Below are positions 1 through 12,900 of a stretch of DNA of 64,000 nt, one piece after another. This stretch comes from Dipylidium caninum (Eukaryota; Platyhelminthes; Cestoda; Cyclophyllidea; Dipylidiidae), in NCBI GenBank assembly GCA_017562135.1, contig QEYB01001430.1, forward strand, positions 434,001 through 498,000. Direction: 5' to 3'. A program made the translations under genes and the position numbers. The notes under the pieces are model-generated. The model saw only the letters and a list, made by a program, of their open reading frames with translations, searched no databases and was not told the DNA's origin. Position 1 is the first letter of the stretch. Every line of letters begins with the position of its first letter.

Positions 1-3000
1 AGACCGGTTGCCCTCCGCCTCCGAGACACTGACTTTCGTTTCTCCTGTCGACGAGGAAGTGCCCCGCAATGGACGGACGTTGCATCAGCAGTTGATGGAA
101 AAGTTGTCCGGGCGGTACGGTTTTTAGGACCGAACTTCATGGTCTGCAGTCGTTCGTATCGTCCCAGTGCTCTGCCTTCCGACTTGTCCACTTCGGTAAA
201 AGGTCGATCGCTTCGGCGTTTTTGTGTGGATGAGTCGTCTTGACAGTTGCATGATTGATACTCGAACAAAATTTGACAAGTGGTTGTTTGGGCATCTGCT
301 ACGGCTGTCACACGCCTGTAAAGATTAACGGTGACGGAGTTTAACTCTTCTCTAACCTTCCTTAACTCGTACTATGAGGAGATGAGGCATTTAAGGACCG
401 TTCATGGGAATGGTGAACTGGAGTACTGGAGTAACCCCCTGTTTTACATGCCCCCTCCCCCTCCCCCCTTCAGCGCCATCGAGAGGTCCGATTTGGCCAT
501 AATCAACTTGCTCCTCGACTTCGGATTCCGTCTGCAGGCGGTCCACCGGCCCTCCACATGCCTGCCCGCCCCGGTGCCCCCCACCGCCGAGGTGCTCGGC
601 TCGGGGGGGAGGAATGGGCGTGCAAATCCCCTGGAGTGGCATCTGGGGAGTCCCGACGGTGCCAGTTGGCTGGAGGTCGCTCTGCACACGACGGAGGATA
701 CCGCTCTGCTCGCGCTGATTCGAGGCAACCTCCTGGCTGGCGATGTCCTTCATCGCCTCATGAAGGTGAGGTCTCGGCCAAGCACGAGGTGCTTTCGCTT
801 GTCTCTCTCACCTTTCTAGCCGCGAAAAAACATCTTTGACTTCCATCGAGGGCCAATTCCTTTCAGTCTGTTTTCCACATAAATGCCGCCAGCTTTCATA
901 ATCATAGCTGTCAGACTGCTGCATGCCTTAGTGAGCGGATTTTGCCGAACAGAAGCTCTTCTTTCTGCTGCGTTTTTGTGCGAGATCCCGACCGTAATCG
1001 GTCCTCTCTCGATGCGACGCGGCGCCAGCAGTGAACCTGACAGTCTCGCCTCTCCCCGCCTGACTGGGGCCAGGGCCTGCGGCGCTGCCTCGAATCGCGG
1101 TCGCCTGGTGCCCGCTTGCATGTCAGTCGGTTGTTTGTTGGGCAACTGGCCGCTGCTTGTGTGCTCGCCCCTGTCCTCGCAAAAGACAAGTTGGGATCCT
1201 TCTCAGTAGCCGTGACGAGCCCTCCCTCAGTGTCGGAAATTTTGTGTGGAAACACGGGCGAAATGACTCGTGTTGATGGTTGCCTTAAAGCCGCAGAACC
1301 GATGAAACGGTAGCAGTGAATGGGACAGCGCGCCTCCCTCTTGCTGTGGCCAATGATGTTGCGGCAAATGCGATGCGCGACATCGATTGGCTGTCGGCAA
1401 CAGCCAATTAATTCTCGGGAAGGCCGCTCGCAGAGAACTAATTGGCCGTTGCCAACAGCCAATTGATGTCGAGTATCGCATTTGCCGCAACATTATCCTC
1501 CCAGCGAGGTCATTGCTTTGAATGTCACTGGATCGGTCACCAGCGGACATGGCCTTATCACTTGGTTTTTCAATAATGACAACAATAAATTTACAATCTG
1601 AACTATAAGTCCCTCTCCCTACTTCGTCCTCTCCAAATGCTGGCAAGAGGCAGCTGAACAACCATCAAGAAGTAAATTTTCACCACGAGTTGGTCAAAAA
1701 TACTACTGAATGGGGGGCGATGGCTCTGCGAGATTTGTATTGCTTAAAATAGTTTCAAACTACCTTTTTGGTGAACACTGATTAACCCTGTGTTACAACT
1801 GTGGTGTGGGTCGTCTAAACATTATTACCGAATGCACCATTTTCCCTCTTCTCTTTTCGGGTCTTCTGGGTCAAGGCGGGTCCGCAGTTGTTGGTACTGT
1901 CGACGGACCGAGGCATCCTTCCTGTGCATTTGATGGCGGCGCTCGGGAGATTCGAGATGCTGTCAGCCCTTCTTGCCTCAAATTCAACAAGGTAGGACCT
2001 TTTTCCATCATGCCTTAAAGGGAAAATGTTGACGTGAGGAGGGCAAGACAGAAATGGAGCATCGAAGGGAAGATTTGACCGTTAATTGGTGGCTAGTCAG
2101 GGCAGGATTGGAGGCTTAGTTGCCAGGGCGACCAGGATAGTCGGTTGAGTCGCTCACTTTGAATTGGCCGTTGGCATCACGAGGGCAGAGAGGCGGAGTG
2201 TGATGTTTTTGGAAGCTATACCGGCGAATAAGTTACCGGGTTGAATTGTGGACCGTCAACGCAGCCAAACGGTAACAGGGGAAGGTGGCCCTAATGACTG
2301 CTTGGGAATGTGAGAGTGCGCGGGTGTGACAGTCCCTCATCTCCTCCTTCTACTTCTACCGCAGTTTGGACCTCACGGAAGACTGTGGCTTGTCGGCTCT
2401 GCTCATCGCCGCCTTCTACGGCCACATTGACTGTGTCCGTGCACTTCTGGACTACCCCATCGCGGAGATTGAGGACGAAGAGGTGGAGATGGAGGAGTTT
2501 TCCACTCCCTCAGTATCCTCGGCCTCCGTCTGCCCAGTAGACGTTTTTCGTTCTGTTGAGCTGCAATGGCACTTTAAGAAGGGCGGCTTCAACCGCCTCG
2601 TGGTGCCCTCCGCTCAAAGCACCAACAGCGCAGTCGCCGGCCGAAGCGACTTCCTCCATGCGTCCTTCAACGTCTTCCATCTGGCCCTCATGACGGGGTG
2701 AGCGTCCGCGCAATCCCCCCCCCCCTCTTTGCTCCCTCGTAGATGTTGGAGCCTCTGACTGTCGCAAACCTTGATAGAAAAGTCGTCGACTTGCGAACGA
2801 CGCGACTCACAAATAGCACCACGCTGTCTAAGTTAACAAATTGGCCGCTTCCTCTGAGTAGGTGGCCGACTTCCTGGTACTGTGGCTGCACCAGTTGGCC
2901 TCCCACACCTCATCCTCATTTGACAAGAATGGCTGGCCGGTGAAGCCGTGAGGCCGGTCAGACGGTGGCAGGTTCATGTGGTGACGCTCCCCTGATGATG

Positions 3001-3979
3001 GACCGCCGCGAGCGCCGAGGAGACGCTGGTCACCCCCAACTGGGAGGCGTTTCTGAGGTGACCCACGCCCAGAAGGAAGGCACGAGGACGGAGACGGGAG
3101 CGATGATGCGAGAGGCGAAAGCAGGCAGGCGACGCTGCTGCACTCCGGCTGCGGGATCGCCGTCCCCCTCCTCCCTTGGCGCTGAGCGCCCATCTTTGGC
3201 GGAGCTTCCGTTCACCTCCTCTGCGGTGCCTGTTTGCGTCCGGTGCCTGTTTGCGTCGAGGCGATTGTTTACTCTGGCGCAGAAATCATCCTGAGTGGTT
3301 TGCGCCTTGGGAGCCTTTCGTCGTCATTCTGCTCCACTTGAAGTTGGCACGCTGACGCGCCTTTTGCTTTGTGCTTCGCGGCATCAGTGAAGACGGCAGC
3401 GTTAAACGCAAGTCACACGACCAAATCCCATCGCGCTCTTCTTACTTTCGTGCTGGCGTCACGTCTGAGCGCCTCGTAAACTGCATTTGCGAGGTGGGAG
3501 CAGCGGCAGAGGTGTCCTCCGCACTTAAAATGAGTTGGACAGGTGATTTTCCTGTCGCCAGCAGGCCTGTTGCAATGGTTCACTTGGCTGTATGCGTGTT
3601 GTTCTCGCCTTGGATGGGGGTTCGCCTCTCTTTGCTTATCCTGACTCCTGTGGTATTGTTCCGAGCTCTTCGAAGTGATTGACTCTCCTCCAGCCGCGGC
3701 TATTACTGAGCCCAGTCTTTGACACAAAATCCTTCATCCACCGCAGGAACACGGAGCTGGTCTATTGTCCTCCTGGGCTACCTGAAGGAGGCGCCGGACG
3801 ACTACGCCGACTGGCTGAACGACGCCGCCGTCGTCAGTACCGCCCTCGCCGCCCCCGCGAAAGCAGCTGCCCGCGTTGACGGCGCCCAACCGCTGGCTGA
3901 TCAGGCGTCCGCGAGTCTTCTCTGCAGCCCTGCCGGCCTGGCCTGTTGTCTGGACGATGTCGACATGGCCTCGCCGTCG
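1..3979 (+). CDS. LRRK: LRRK N-terminal ankyrin-like region (exons 1-6)
   Basis: Six exons encode about 380 residues of helical, ankyrin-like sequence. The clearest repeat spans the 1991/2365 junction: HLMAALGRFEMLSALL runs into GLSALLIAAFYGHIDCVRALL, the usual G-x-x-A-L-x-x-A-x-x-x-G-H pattern. FHLALMTG at the end of the fourth exon and VADFLVLWLHQLA in the fifth look like a further repeat. The first exon is open from base 2 and ends at a GT-ACGG donor. The second begins after a long pyrimidine tract (444-470). Family knowledge: ankyrin repeats before the LRRs are found in LRRK1 and LRRK2. One junction (2697 to 2862) does not keep phase, so an extra short exon, another splice site or a base error is likely there. 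Confidence 0.8.
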
Positions 3980-6900
3980 GTTAGTGCACTGCCGTCTGCT
4001 ACCAGAGCGTTGAGAGTCCAGTGTGCTTGCCTCAGTCCTCGCGGGATTTCAGCGTCTCCGTGTCTGGCCGTTGCTTCGAGACGGCCTTTGTCATGGGCAG
4101 TGGAATAGTTCCTCTGGCGTCTCTTCCCACGGACAAGACGGGCCGTGGGAGCACAAATTGGCGATTCGGTGGGACGGTCGAGCGGTGTTGCCATTTGGGT
4201 GCACAACTCGCAGTCCCTCGCGTCCCGAGGCGTCTCACGGCATCGCACGGAGATGCTGCAACCTCAGGAAGGTTGAGAGTGACTCGCGGGGCTTTCGTGC
4301 ATCGCCTCGTGGCACCAGTACCTTCGCCAGCGCTGGTGCTCGGAAGGCCGCCGCATCCTCCGTTGTGCGGCTGCAAGGCATGCCAGCTCGCCCCGGGGCC
4401 TGTTGCACTTCACTGGTCATTCGCATTGGGTGGCTTTAGAGGATGTGGCAAGCTGGAAATAGTGCGCGCTTCTCACTGGCCATGTTGCCTCCAGCGACGA
4501 CGCAGTTGACACGAAACGTTGCAGAGCCCCATTTCCACGCTGTGGCCGAAAGTGTTTCGTTTGAGGTGCCGCGTGCAATCGCTGGAACGTCGTAAAGGGT
4601 GCAACTCCGCTGAATGAGCGATCTGGAGCGTCGACTCCCAGCTGTGCCGCAAGATCTCTGATTGAGGCCAACAGGCGCACCGCGGACGCAGACCGCCATG
4701 TAGACTATGTAGACTACGGCGCCTGATCTCGCCGTGAGAGGTTCGATGCTCCTGCCGACACGGACTGGCCAACAGCTTCTGCTGGGTTAAACCCCCTGTG
4801 CTGTCATACCCAAGAAGGCAGTCTCTGGCGATCGCTCGACCTGTCAACGCAAAGAAACACCCCTTCGTCTCGCTCAACTAAAAGTCTAACTTCAGTGCAT
4901 TTTGTTCCCCCCCACCATCGGCACTCATGCGGGCTGTGTGAGTCGTTTACCCACTTTCCACGACTTCCGCCTTGTTGTTGCCCATGTCCTACATTTCTTC
5001 CCATCGTTGACCGCTGAGGTGTTCTCCAAACCTGTGCAGCGACCACCAGTGGGCTTACACAACGGAGTGTTGAGGAGTGGAGGTTGGCTCGGTGCCCACA
5101 ACCAGCCCGGATGCGCTCTTGATTGGCCGGCTTTACCACCTCCTTCGTCTATTCCAACAAATTCCGCGCTATTTTCGGTCACCACCGAAGCCGAAAGCTG
5201 CTTCGGAGGAGGGTGAATTTGTGTCGATCTCGATGTGCCTTGGGCGAGGAACCAAGCTGCCAATTCAATTTAATGCTGATGTGACCATTTGGTTGGTCCC
5301 TACTGAAATCCGTATTAAGTAGGCACACGAAGCCCACGCGGTTGTGAGGCAGTAGTACTTGGACGATTCGCCCAGAGCTCTGTAGATTACTCAAATGTGG
5401 CTGTGGTGAATTTGTGCTTTTACCTCCTGGTGTTTACATTACCTCGCAGCTCGCCATGGAAATGCTTCTCGCCCTCTCCACCGCTCAATCGCGGAAGACT
5501 TCGGCCAAGAATGACCTTCTCCACTACCTCCTCCATCGTCAGCGCTACAAGCTTGTCGGTGGGCTGCTCTTCCAACACCAACAGAGTAACAACAGGACCT
5601 TGATAGACTGGTCCAATCGCCGTCTCTGCCAACACCTCACCGAGGAAACGCGTGAACCCGACATTTTCGCCACTCTCCTCACCGACTGGCTGTCCTGGTT
5701 CCCACTGGAGGTCATCACCAAACTCAACCTCTCGAACAACTGCATCTCTGGACTACCCGTGTGTCTATTCACGCAACTGCCCCACTTGGAGGTAAAGGCG
5801 AGCCACTTCCGGTTTCCTGTCCCCTCCCCAGCGCTTCTTGTGGGTCTGCCAGGCGCCCAGGGCACCTTACTTTCTCCTCATTCAGGACCTGGATCTCAGT
5901 CGCAATCAAATCATTGCTCTCCCGGACCTCGCGTTGTTGGCTGCGACTGCCACTGCGTCGTCCACAGTTTTGGCGCCGAGTTTGACGCGACTTGACCTGT
6001 CGAGCAACGTCCTCATCAGCCTCCCCACGTGGATCTTCGGCGTGACGGTCGGGGCTGGCCGGAGGTCTGTCGGTGGGGCCAAGGGCAGAGACGCCTCGGG
6101 AGGTGACGCGGTGACCTTCGCTCCGCGTCTCGCCATCCTCCGCGTGTGCGACAACCGGCTGCGCAGCCTGCCGCGGCAGATGTGGCTGGCGAGACGGCTG
6201 CAGTGCCTCGACTTGAGTGTAAACAGTCTCACCGAGCTGCCGCAGGCCTCACTTGAGGAGGTGTTGTACGCAACCTCCCTCCGCTCCGAGGCACCCGACG
6301 ACTCGGTGAGGCGCCTCCTCTACCCTTTCAGTGGCAGGAGATCGTCTAGCGGTCATGGCTACCGCAGTTTAATTGCCCGCTTTCGGGACTCCCCTTCCCT
6401 TCTCCCCCCCCCCCCCCCGCCGGCTCCGTCTCGTATGTCACCGTATCATCTGCGAATTCCACTTTTAGGATGTGCGGAGAGCACGGGACCTGTCCTGTTT
6501 GCCCCAACTGCCCCACGGCGTCAAGTCGGTCACCATGCTGAAGTCCTCCAAGGATGCGGGCATCCCGAACTCCGGTGAGTGCGTTCACTGCCACGGTTTA
6601 CACCCGCACGACTAACGGCGCCTGTTACCTCCGAAACCCCCGCCTCCCAAAGTGAACGAGCGGCCAACTGGACGGGGACCTCGGCCCCTTGGCGCCCTTT
6701 CTCGTGCGCTTCTGCTGCGAAGCTTTGTTCTGCCCACTCGTAAACTTCGCCCGCACACCCTGTTCCAGTTGTGGCGGGTGGGGACGTCGGGCCCGTCTTC
6801 CCCTGTCCCTCCTGGGACGCGTCGACGGTCGTTCTCATCCGCGAGGAGGATTGGGGAAGGAGGTAGAGCCCCCAACTCCAGTCTGACCTGCCACCGGCGG

Positions 6901-9900
6901 GAACAGGTCTCTGCCGATTCACCGTTTCAGCCCAAATCAAACACTTCAAAGCTCGATAGAGCCAAAAACCTGTGGACACACGCTTGGTGTGAACTTCAGG
7001 CGGGGTGGGATAGGACGAGCTCCCCCTTGTGGTAGTCCAAAATGCATTTCATCCCATCTTGCACTCCTGGAAGCAGTTAGGCCTGTGGATAGGCTCTTCC
7101 AATGCAGAATCCACACGTGAGAAGTTGGAGTGGCACCTGACAGCTCTTCCTGCCCCATCCTAATGACTCGTGCGATTCGCCGTCTCTCCGCATCGCTTTC
7201 CCCCCTCTAAACCGACAACCGCTTCGCACCGGTAGAGTTTGTTAGGTTGTAAAGTGGTTGTCGCCCTCTTTACAGCCTCCGCCGTCGCAACAAACGACTC
7301 CCTTAGCGGTGGCCGACACAGTAAGGGCGGACTTCTTCATCTCTGGCTGCAAGGCAACCGTCTGCACCGCCTTCCACTTGGCGACTGCTCACCAGACCTC
7401 CGCACCAGTGATGGCAGGGGTCAGGAGGGCGCCGTGGGACTGTCCCGCTTGGCACCCGCGCTGACAAGCCTCGATGTCAGCGGCAATCGGCTGGCCGGAC
7501 CTCTCCCCGTTCCTGCGCACTTCCCGCCCAGCCTCGTCCACCTCGACCTGTCGAACAACCGCATCACGGCGGTGGTGGGCGGCCGAAATACGGGAAAAGG
7601 CGGGACAGGGGGGGACGAGAGAGCCGGGTGAGTCGATCTGCCAAGTGTCGCAAATGGTGGACTCTTTGCTCCAATTGCTTCGACCGACCACCGCCTCCTG
7701 CAGCGTGTGGTGCTTTGTGAAATTGTAATGAGGACGACTGGACGCCTGTCTGGCCCTGACTCTGCGATTTTATGCATCTTCTCCACTCGCCCGGGCCCGG
7801 GTGGGCGTGTCCGCCGCCTTTCGTGGCCGCCCACGTGCTCGTCGTCGTCTCCGTCCGTTCGCAGCTCACCGACAAGCCTGCTATTTTGTGCTAGGCACAG
7901 TCGATTCTTTTCCCAAGCGCCTCCCCGCGGGGCGTTTCCCGCCTCGTCTCTGGTTCCGCCAGGGGCGGCGACTCTCAAAGCAGGCGGCACCGTCGGGGGG
8001 GGGCGGGGGGGAAGGGCGCGAGGACGTGTGAATGGCGAGTTGAGACGCCGTCAGATTTCCGCCACGCTTAGATGACAGGTCCGCCTCTTTAAGGTCATTT
8101 ACCCCGACAAATTTGTTGTGCAGGTCACCGAGCGAGGCGCAGAACCCGCCTTCGCCGTTTGCTGACGGTCAACTCAAGTGCCTCCTCCACCTCAACCTTC
8201 ACAACAACCTCATCTCCGTCTTCAACCCCGTCTCCTATCTGGTACGTCGGCCGAGGCCCCCAACAGACTCACTCCCCCTCCGCCCCGCCCCGCCTCCTCC
8301 CGCTCAGTCAGCCTGGTGTCACGCACCGCGGCACTTGCGAGCGCTCACCTCCTCCCCTCCCCTCCGATCCGCAGACGCTTTGCCTTTCTCCCTAGAATGA
8401 TGGCGGAGGCGACGCGATACCCTGGTTCCCCGAGCTGGCCAGTCTCGACCTCTCCGAAAACGCCGATTTGCTGAGTCTGGGATCGGCTGTGTGCCGACTG
8501 GAGAAGCTCTCCTCCCTCGAACTGGACGGCTGTACGCGCCTGACCGAGGTGGGTTCCACTTCCGCCCCGCGGCTCTGTGGGGCGACTCGACCGCCTGGCC
8601 GGCTCTGAGGCCTCCGAGGGCCGCTGAGTAGCATCGTTTATCCGTTTTGTGAATAATCCACCTCAGGTCGGTTGTGAAACAAAGCGCCCTTTAGGTTTAA
8701 CACGCCGTGTTGCCTTCGTGGCGGAGCGAGGGGCGGCGCAGCTCGTCAGCACGCGCGGACCATCGCGTTGAGCGGTTCCTGGTCTCGCGCCGCTTGACCG
8801 TCTGTGAGGACATGGGGCAAAAAATAGGTTTTCCCTTTCTTTCTCGAATGGCTCCCTCGACAGGCGCTGCCCATCCCGCCTCTTCCCTGGACGTCGGGAG
8901 GGGGGAGGGGGGAGGCGGAGACTGTGGGAGTGCCTGACATCCTGCATTTACTGCTGCGCCGTTTGCCCAGCGTTCCGCTTGATTTCCATACCGGTTGACT
9001 GGTCACAGGCCACTTTGACGATGTCCATGGCCCCTTCAGCTGCCTCCGGACCTGTGGCGTCTGAACAAGCTGAAGTCCCTGACCTTCTTCAACACTCCCG
9101 CCTACGAGCGCCTGATGAGGGAGATCCGCGCCGGCGAGGACGTGGTTGGGCGAAAGGCCAGCCGAAGCGCCCTCGGCAATCCGCGTCGTCAGCGCGGCGC
9201 AAAGTCTGGGCCCCAGGCGCCACCGTCCCCTACGACTGCCGTCTCGACCGCCGCCACGGCCGCTGTGCCGATACTCAACACCAAAACGGTGCTGCACCAC
9301 CTCAAGTCGCTGCCGCGGAGGTAAGCGCCCCCCCCCTCTCCCCCCTCCACCCGCCTCTTTGGCAGGTCTCCTCCCGCCACGTAACCCTCCTCTCTCTTCG
9401 TTCATTTCAGCTCTCGGCCCTGCGACAAAGTTCGTCTGATGCTAATCGGGTCACGCGGGGTGGGCAAAACCAGCCTCCTCAACGCCCTTCTCCGCTCCGA
9501 AGGCCAAGTGAGTTTAACTGCCCCGCCCCCGCCTCCCTCGAGACGCAAGACGCCTCAGTCCCCACCGCCGGTGACTTCCACTCCACTCCACGCACTCACG
9601 ACATCCCGCCTCGGCCGTCCGCCCGTCCGCTCGCCCCTCTTCTCGCCCCCTCTGCCACTTGGGCGTGGAGTCTGGCCCGACCTCGTCCGCAGAGCGGGAC
9701 GCCTCCCTTTTTTCCTCTCAAATGCTGCGAATGATAGGGTTCACCTCCACGCCGTCAACGAATGATGAAAGGGGAACTACAAAACCGTCTGGGACAAGAA
9801 GTGGCTTTGGCGGCGCATTTGTGCGGTTGGGAGGAGGCTGAGAAATGCAAATTGCTTCCGTCATTTGCTTAGACTTTTCTTTCTTCCTTCCTCCCTTCTC

Positions 9901-12900
9901 CGCCGCGTGAACATTCCACCCACTGGATTTGTAGAGCACGGAACACTCCGCCACGCGCAGTGTGACTCTGACGCGCCTTCGCATCACGCGGATCTGTCCG
10001 TCGGACCGGCCGCGGAGCGAGTGGACGGAGACCGTCACCTTCACCGTGTGGGACTTCCCGAGCCCGGCGGGCCCCTCCTCGCCGTCGCCCCTGTCAGCGA
10101 TGACGGAGGATGTGGACAGCGTCATGTCGGCGATTCAGCAGTTCACCATGTCCCGCAGCACCGTCTACGTGGTGGTCTGGAATGCTGCGGACGCGCCGGA
10201 CGGTCTGCACGCGGTAGCTCGACACCTTGTGAACATTCAGGCATGTGCTCCACCCCCACCCGCCCCCGCTTCTGCCCGTGGTGTGATGCTCTCCCTGGAG
10301 GGAGGGGAGGGAAAGGCCTTAGAAGGCCTCGCTTAGGGAAACAGCGTCGTTTTCTGTGACGCCTAACTCACTCGGGCAAACTTGGACTTTGGCCTCCTTC
10401 TCCTCCTCCTCGGCTCCTCCTCCATCTCACCAAAACGGGACCTGTGAAACCCGAACCCCTTTTCCTCCTCCCCCGCGAGCGACTTTGACGCCGCGCCAAC
10501 CCCGCGGTGGGTCTCCTCTCTGAATTGGTGGCGTCGGACGTGGCAGTCTCCTGCTGCTTCGGCCAAACCAGCCTGTCGAACGGCGAACATCCGAGGCGTG
10601 CGGAGCTCTCCTCCGACGCATCTGCCCACTGGTTGTGTCCAGCTGGTGCGAGCTGGGGCCCACGCGGCCGTGGCCGCACTCGTCCACCCGCCTCGGCTGC
10701 GTTGGGGAGGAGGGCGAAGGAGCGTCTCGAGAATGAGGGAGGGGGGGGGCCGTGGGTTTGCAGCCCCCTGCTGGTTGGACTACCGCACGAATTTTCCGTT
10801 TTTCCCGTCTCCACAGACTCGAGCGTCGAACGCACCGGTCGTGGTGGTGGCGACCCATGCCGATGCGACGCAGTCGGACGTCGCCGAGTTGACCGACCGC
10901 TGCCTCTTCCGCTGCCCCGACCCGCCCGCGATGGGGCTGTCGCAGCAGCTGATGGGACACTTCCTCGTCAACGCCTGCTCGACGGGGTCGGAACTCGCGA
11001 AGTCGGAGAGCCTCTACCAAATCGCCACGACCATCCACAAGGCCGCCAACTGCCTCCGCCCACCGTGTAACTTGCCACTCCCCTCCACCGCTACTAGTCC
11101 CCTCGCCCACCCTCGTCCACGCCGTCGCCACCGGCGGTCGGCCTAAACGCTCCACGCCTCCCGCTTGCCACGGCATTCTAAGCAAAAGTACTGCCCTTAC
11201 GAGAGTTGCCTGTGCTCCCACTGCGGACCATATTAGCGTTTAGATTCTCTTTTCCGCCGCGCGTGCCACTTAGCCCCGAGGAGAAAGTGGTGCTGCCTTC
11301 GTGTGTGTGTGTCTGTATTTTCCTTTCTGCAGTTCGGAGGCCGCCAATTGGCACCAGGTTCGAGCAGGGCCGCCAACGACTGCTGAGTTTCCCCGTCCCC
11401 CTGGTGTACCACGAGTTGGGCGAGGTGGTGCGCGACCTCGCCGACGCCTTCCGCAGCGCCGGCATCCCGCCGATTGTCAGTCTGGACGATTTCATGTAAG
11501 TCGGTGGTTGAAACGCGCTCTCGAAGCGGGTCGCCGCCACCGCCCTCGTCGCCTGGCTCCGCGTCTCCCAGGAGCCCGTGGGGCGTGTGGCCGAGGTCAC
11601 CCGGTCATCTGCTTCGCTGTTCATTAACTGCCGCGCCATGAAAACTGTTTACTCAAATCGAGGCAGACAGACGCCCCCTGAGTATCTGCCTGCCCCGTCC
11701 GCGGGTGGATGAACGACGTCCATGTCGTCGACCTTTGACCTTCGATCCACCCCGCGTCCTAAACACGGCCACGCGCCTTCCGCTCTTTCAGAGTGGAGAT
11801 CAACAGTCGCGTGCAAACGAGCGGGGCGTTCGACAGCCCCGAGGAGGTCCAGTCTGCCCTGGTCTTCCTCCACGAGACCGGCCACCTCCTCTACTTCACC
11901 AACCTCGCCCGCGCCGTCGTCCTCGACCCCCTCTGGCTCTGCGACCTCCTCCTGCGCCTGCTGACCGACGCGGACGCATCCGCCACCCGCGCTGGTGAGT
12001 TCCTTTCGTACAAAATCCTTCCGTGTGCCAGGCTAAAGGACAGACACCCACTCGAGAGTCGCTTCACCCCGGTGGAGCGGGTCAGGTGGGCGTCAGCGTA
12101 CCGGTCGGACCGCAGCCGTCTTCGACGCGCTCCGTGGTGCCCAGCCGGCCAACCGCGGCCACCGGCCGTGCCCTCTTCGCCAGCGCCGCGTTATCCCTTT
12201 GCCGCGTCCACTCCTCCTCCACCCGCTGATCAGCCCACCACTGGGTGTTTAAGTCGAGCCCGGACCCCTTTTCGAGTTCTTCGTGCAAAGTCGCGTGCGG
12301 CTTCTAGCAGCTTCTGGAGGCGATCTGCTCAGTCGCACTCCCGACAACGCAGGGAATGCGGAGGGGACGTAGCGCGACACCGCGATTGCGTGCGCTTCCG
12401 GCCATGAATTAGCCTTTTCGATGACTCCCGGGCACCGAATCACCCGTCTCTCCCCCTCCTTCCCCCCCCCCGCACCGCACCGCACCGTCCAGACGGAGCA
12501 ACCGCGAGTGTGTCGGCTCACCCCGTGGCCTTTTGTCTTCCCCCCGCACAGGTGTGTTGGACCTCTCGCGGCTGAAGGAGATCCTCACTGCCTCGGCGCT
12601 ATCCGCGGACGCCTCCTCCGTCGACGCAGACGCTCTGATGCACCGCTTCCAGCATCTGGAAGTGTCTTTCGCTCTCACCTACCTCGTCAACCTCCTGGCT
12701 AAATTCGAGTTGGCCGCGCCGCTCGACTCCCAACACCTTCTGGTGCCTTCTCTATTGCCTCCTAGGAAATTTCCAGACGTCAGCGCGCCGACGCGACAAG
12801 TAGGCCGCTTTGCAGGCGCCCTGTGACAGTTCCTCACCTCCTCTACCCCCTAGATTCGACTAACGCCGCTGAATGTCGCGACGGCGAAGGAGACGCGACA

